From positions 186,001 through 250,000 of the forward strand of contig CAXXSC010000010.1 of assembly GCA_963668435.2 (NCBI GenBank): a stretch of DNA of 64,000 nt, in the 5' to 3' direction. This document shows positions 63,671 to 64,000 of this stretch, piece after piece (position 1 is the first letter of the stretch; the number at the start of each line of letters is the position of its first letter). Below the pieces are notes generated by a model that ran no database searches, had not been told where the DNA came from, and worked only from the letters and a program-made list of their open reading frames with translations. A program made the translations under genes and the position numbers. The DNA comes from G963668435 sp963668435 (lineage in GTDB: Bacteria > Latescibacterota > Latescibacteria > Latescibacterales > Latescibacteraceae).

Positions 63671-63749
63671 AGAGTTTCCCGGTTTTCGGTCTTTTTTATG
63701 CTATAGACAACTATCCCCATCCTGCCGGAAGAAGACGGAATATGTGATG

Positions 63750-64000
63750 CTACTCTGTCCAGACTTCCTCTATATTCCACAACAGACGGTGGCGTAGAAT
63801 TGAGGGCTGGAGATTCCTGAACTTGTTTTTATACGCAACTATGACCTGGGGCGACACAAGATAAATGTAAGGACACATGTCAGATACGATATACTGGACC
63901 TCGTCATAATACTCTTTGCGCTTGTCCCTGTCAAGGGTTGTCATCTGAAGGTGCATCAGCTCATCAATACGGGCCTCCCACTCGGTAGCAGGCTCCGGCT
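63750..64000 (-). CDS. Peptide ABC transporter substrate-binding protein, C-terminal part
   Basis: The 3' end of a family 5 solute-binding protein that begins beyond the right edge. The frame reads to the window end as 'PEPATEWEARIDELMHLQMT' followed by 'LDRDKRKEYYDEVQYIVSD' and 'LLWNIEEVWTE'. The 'WE..ID.L' and 'R...YDEVQ.I' patterns are typical of DppA/OppA-type proteins. It ends 79 bases before dppB, giving the order binding protein-B-C-D-F. Confidence 0.88.
   Translation of the reverse strand, partial: PEPATEWEARIDELMHLQMTTLDRDKRKEYYDEVQYIVSDMCPYIYLVSPQVIVAYKNKFRNLQPSILRHRLLWNIEEVWTE

Overview
The window is a bacterial chromosome segment of about 50% GC with gene-dense, mostly operonic organisation. 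Three secreted proteins end in an Asn-Pro-Phe-Asn-Pro/'YDITGRKV' type C-terminal domain (FlgD-Ig-like, the sorting-tail style common in the FCB superphylum). With outer-membrane barrels, an LptE-like lipoprotein and many Sec/Tat/lipoprotein signals, this suggests a Gram-negative, FCB-type (Latescibacterota/Calditrichota/KSB1-like) organism. The placement is inference; no rRNA or tRNA was recognised here.

Layout. 1-5.2 kb: end of a 5'-nucleotidase-like phosphoesterase, an intact IS4-like insertion sequence, a xylose-isomerase-like enzyme and a secreted beta-helix glycosidase-like protein. 5.2-7.9 kb: a broken ECF sigma gene with its intact anti-sigma factor and an outer-membrane protein. 8-9.5 kb: glnA behind a sigma-54 promoter. 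9.7-11.4 kb: a TPR membrane protein, a pilin-like membrane protein and a 50-residue membrane peptide. 11.4-26.5 kb: core translation/RNA operons on the minus strand: nusA-infB-ylxP-rbfA-truB-ribF-rpsO-pnp-M16 protease, then asnS; and lepA-lepB-hemW.

26.7-31.7 kb: a YtrA-type GntR repressor, an ABC ATPase and five tandem paralogous membrane subunits, the last with a frameshift. 31.8-42.6 kb: a bicupin/gluconolactonase-like lipoprotein, two large paralogous beta-helix proteins with sorting tails, a secreted propeller-like protein and an amidohydrolase. 42.7-47.6 kb: a galactose operon, galT-galE-galK plus a Na+/sugar symporter, covering uptake and the Leloir pathway. 47.7-50.8 kb: a PIN-PhoH protein and a GH3-like lipoprotein whose catalytic residues look lost.

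50.9-64 kb (minus strand): two split-Soret-type dihaem cytochromes (one with a sorting tail), a two-subunit 2-oxoacid:ferredoxin oxidoreductase, an LptE-like lipoprotein and a large peptidase/propeller/beta-barrel protein, both interrupted by single-base shifts, and a dpp/opp-type peptide ABC transporter (F, D, C, B and the end of the binding protein) running off the right edge.

No CRISPR array, phage or defence island was seen. The most unusual items are the cytochrome carrying a sorting tail, the five-permease ABC cluster, the peptidase-propeller-barrel fusion, the probable GH3 pseudoenzyme and the two beta-helix genes with homogenised ends. Several frameshifts fall in homopolymer runs, so sequence error competes with real gene decay.
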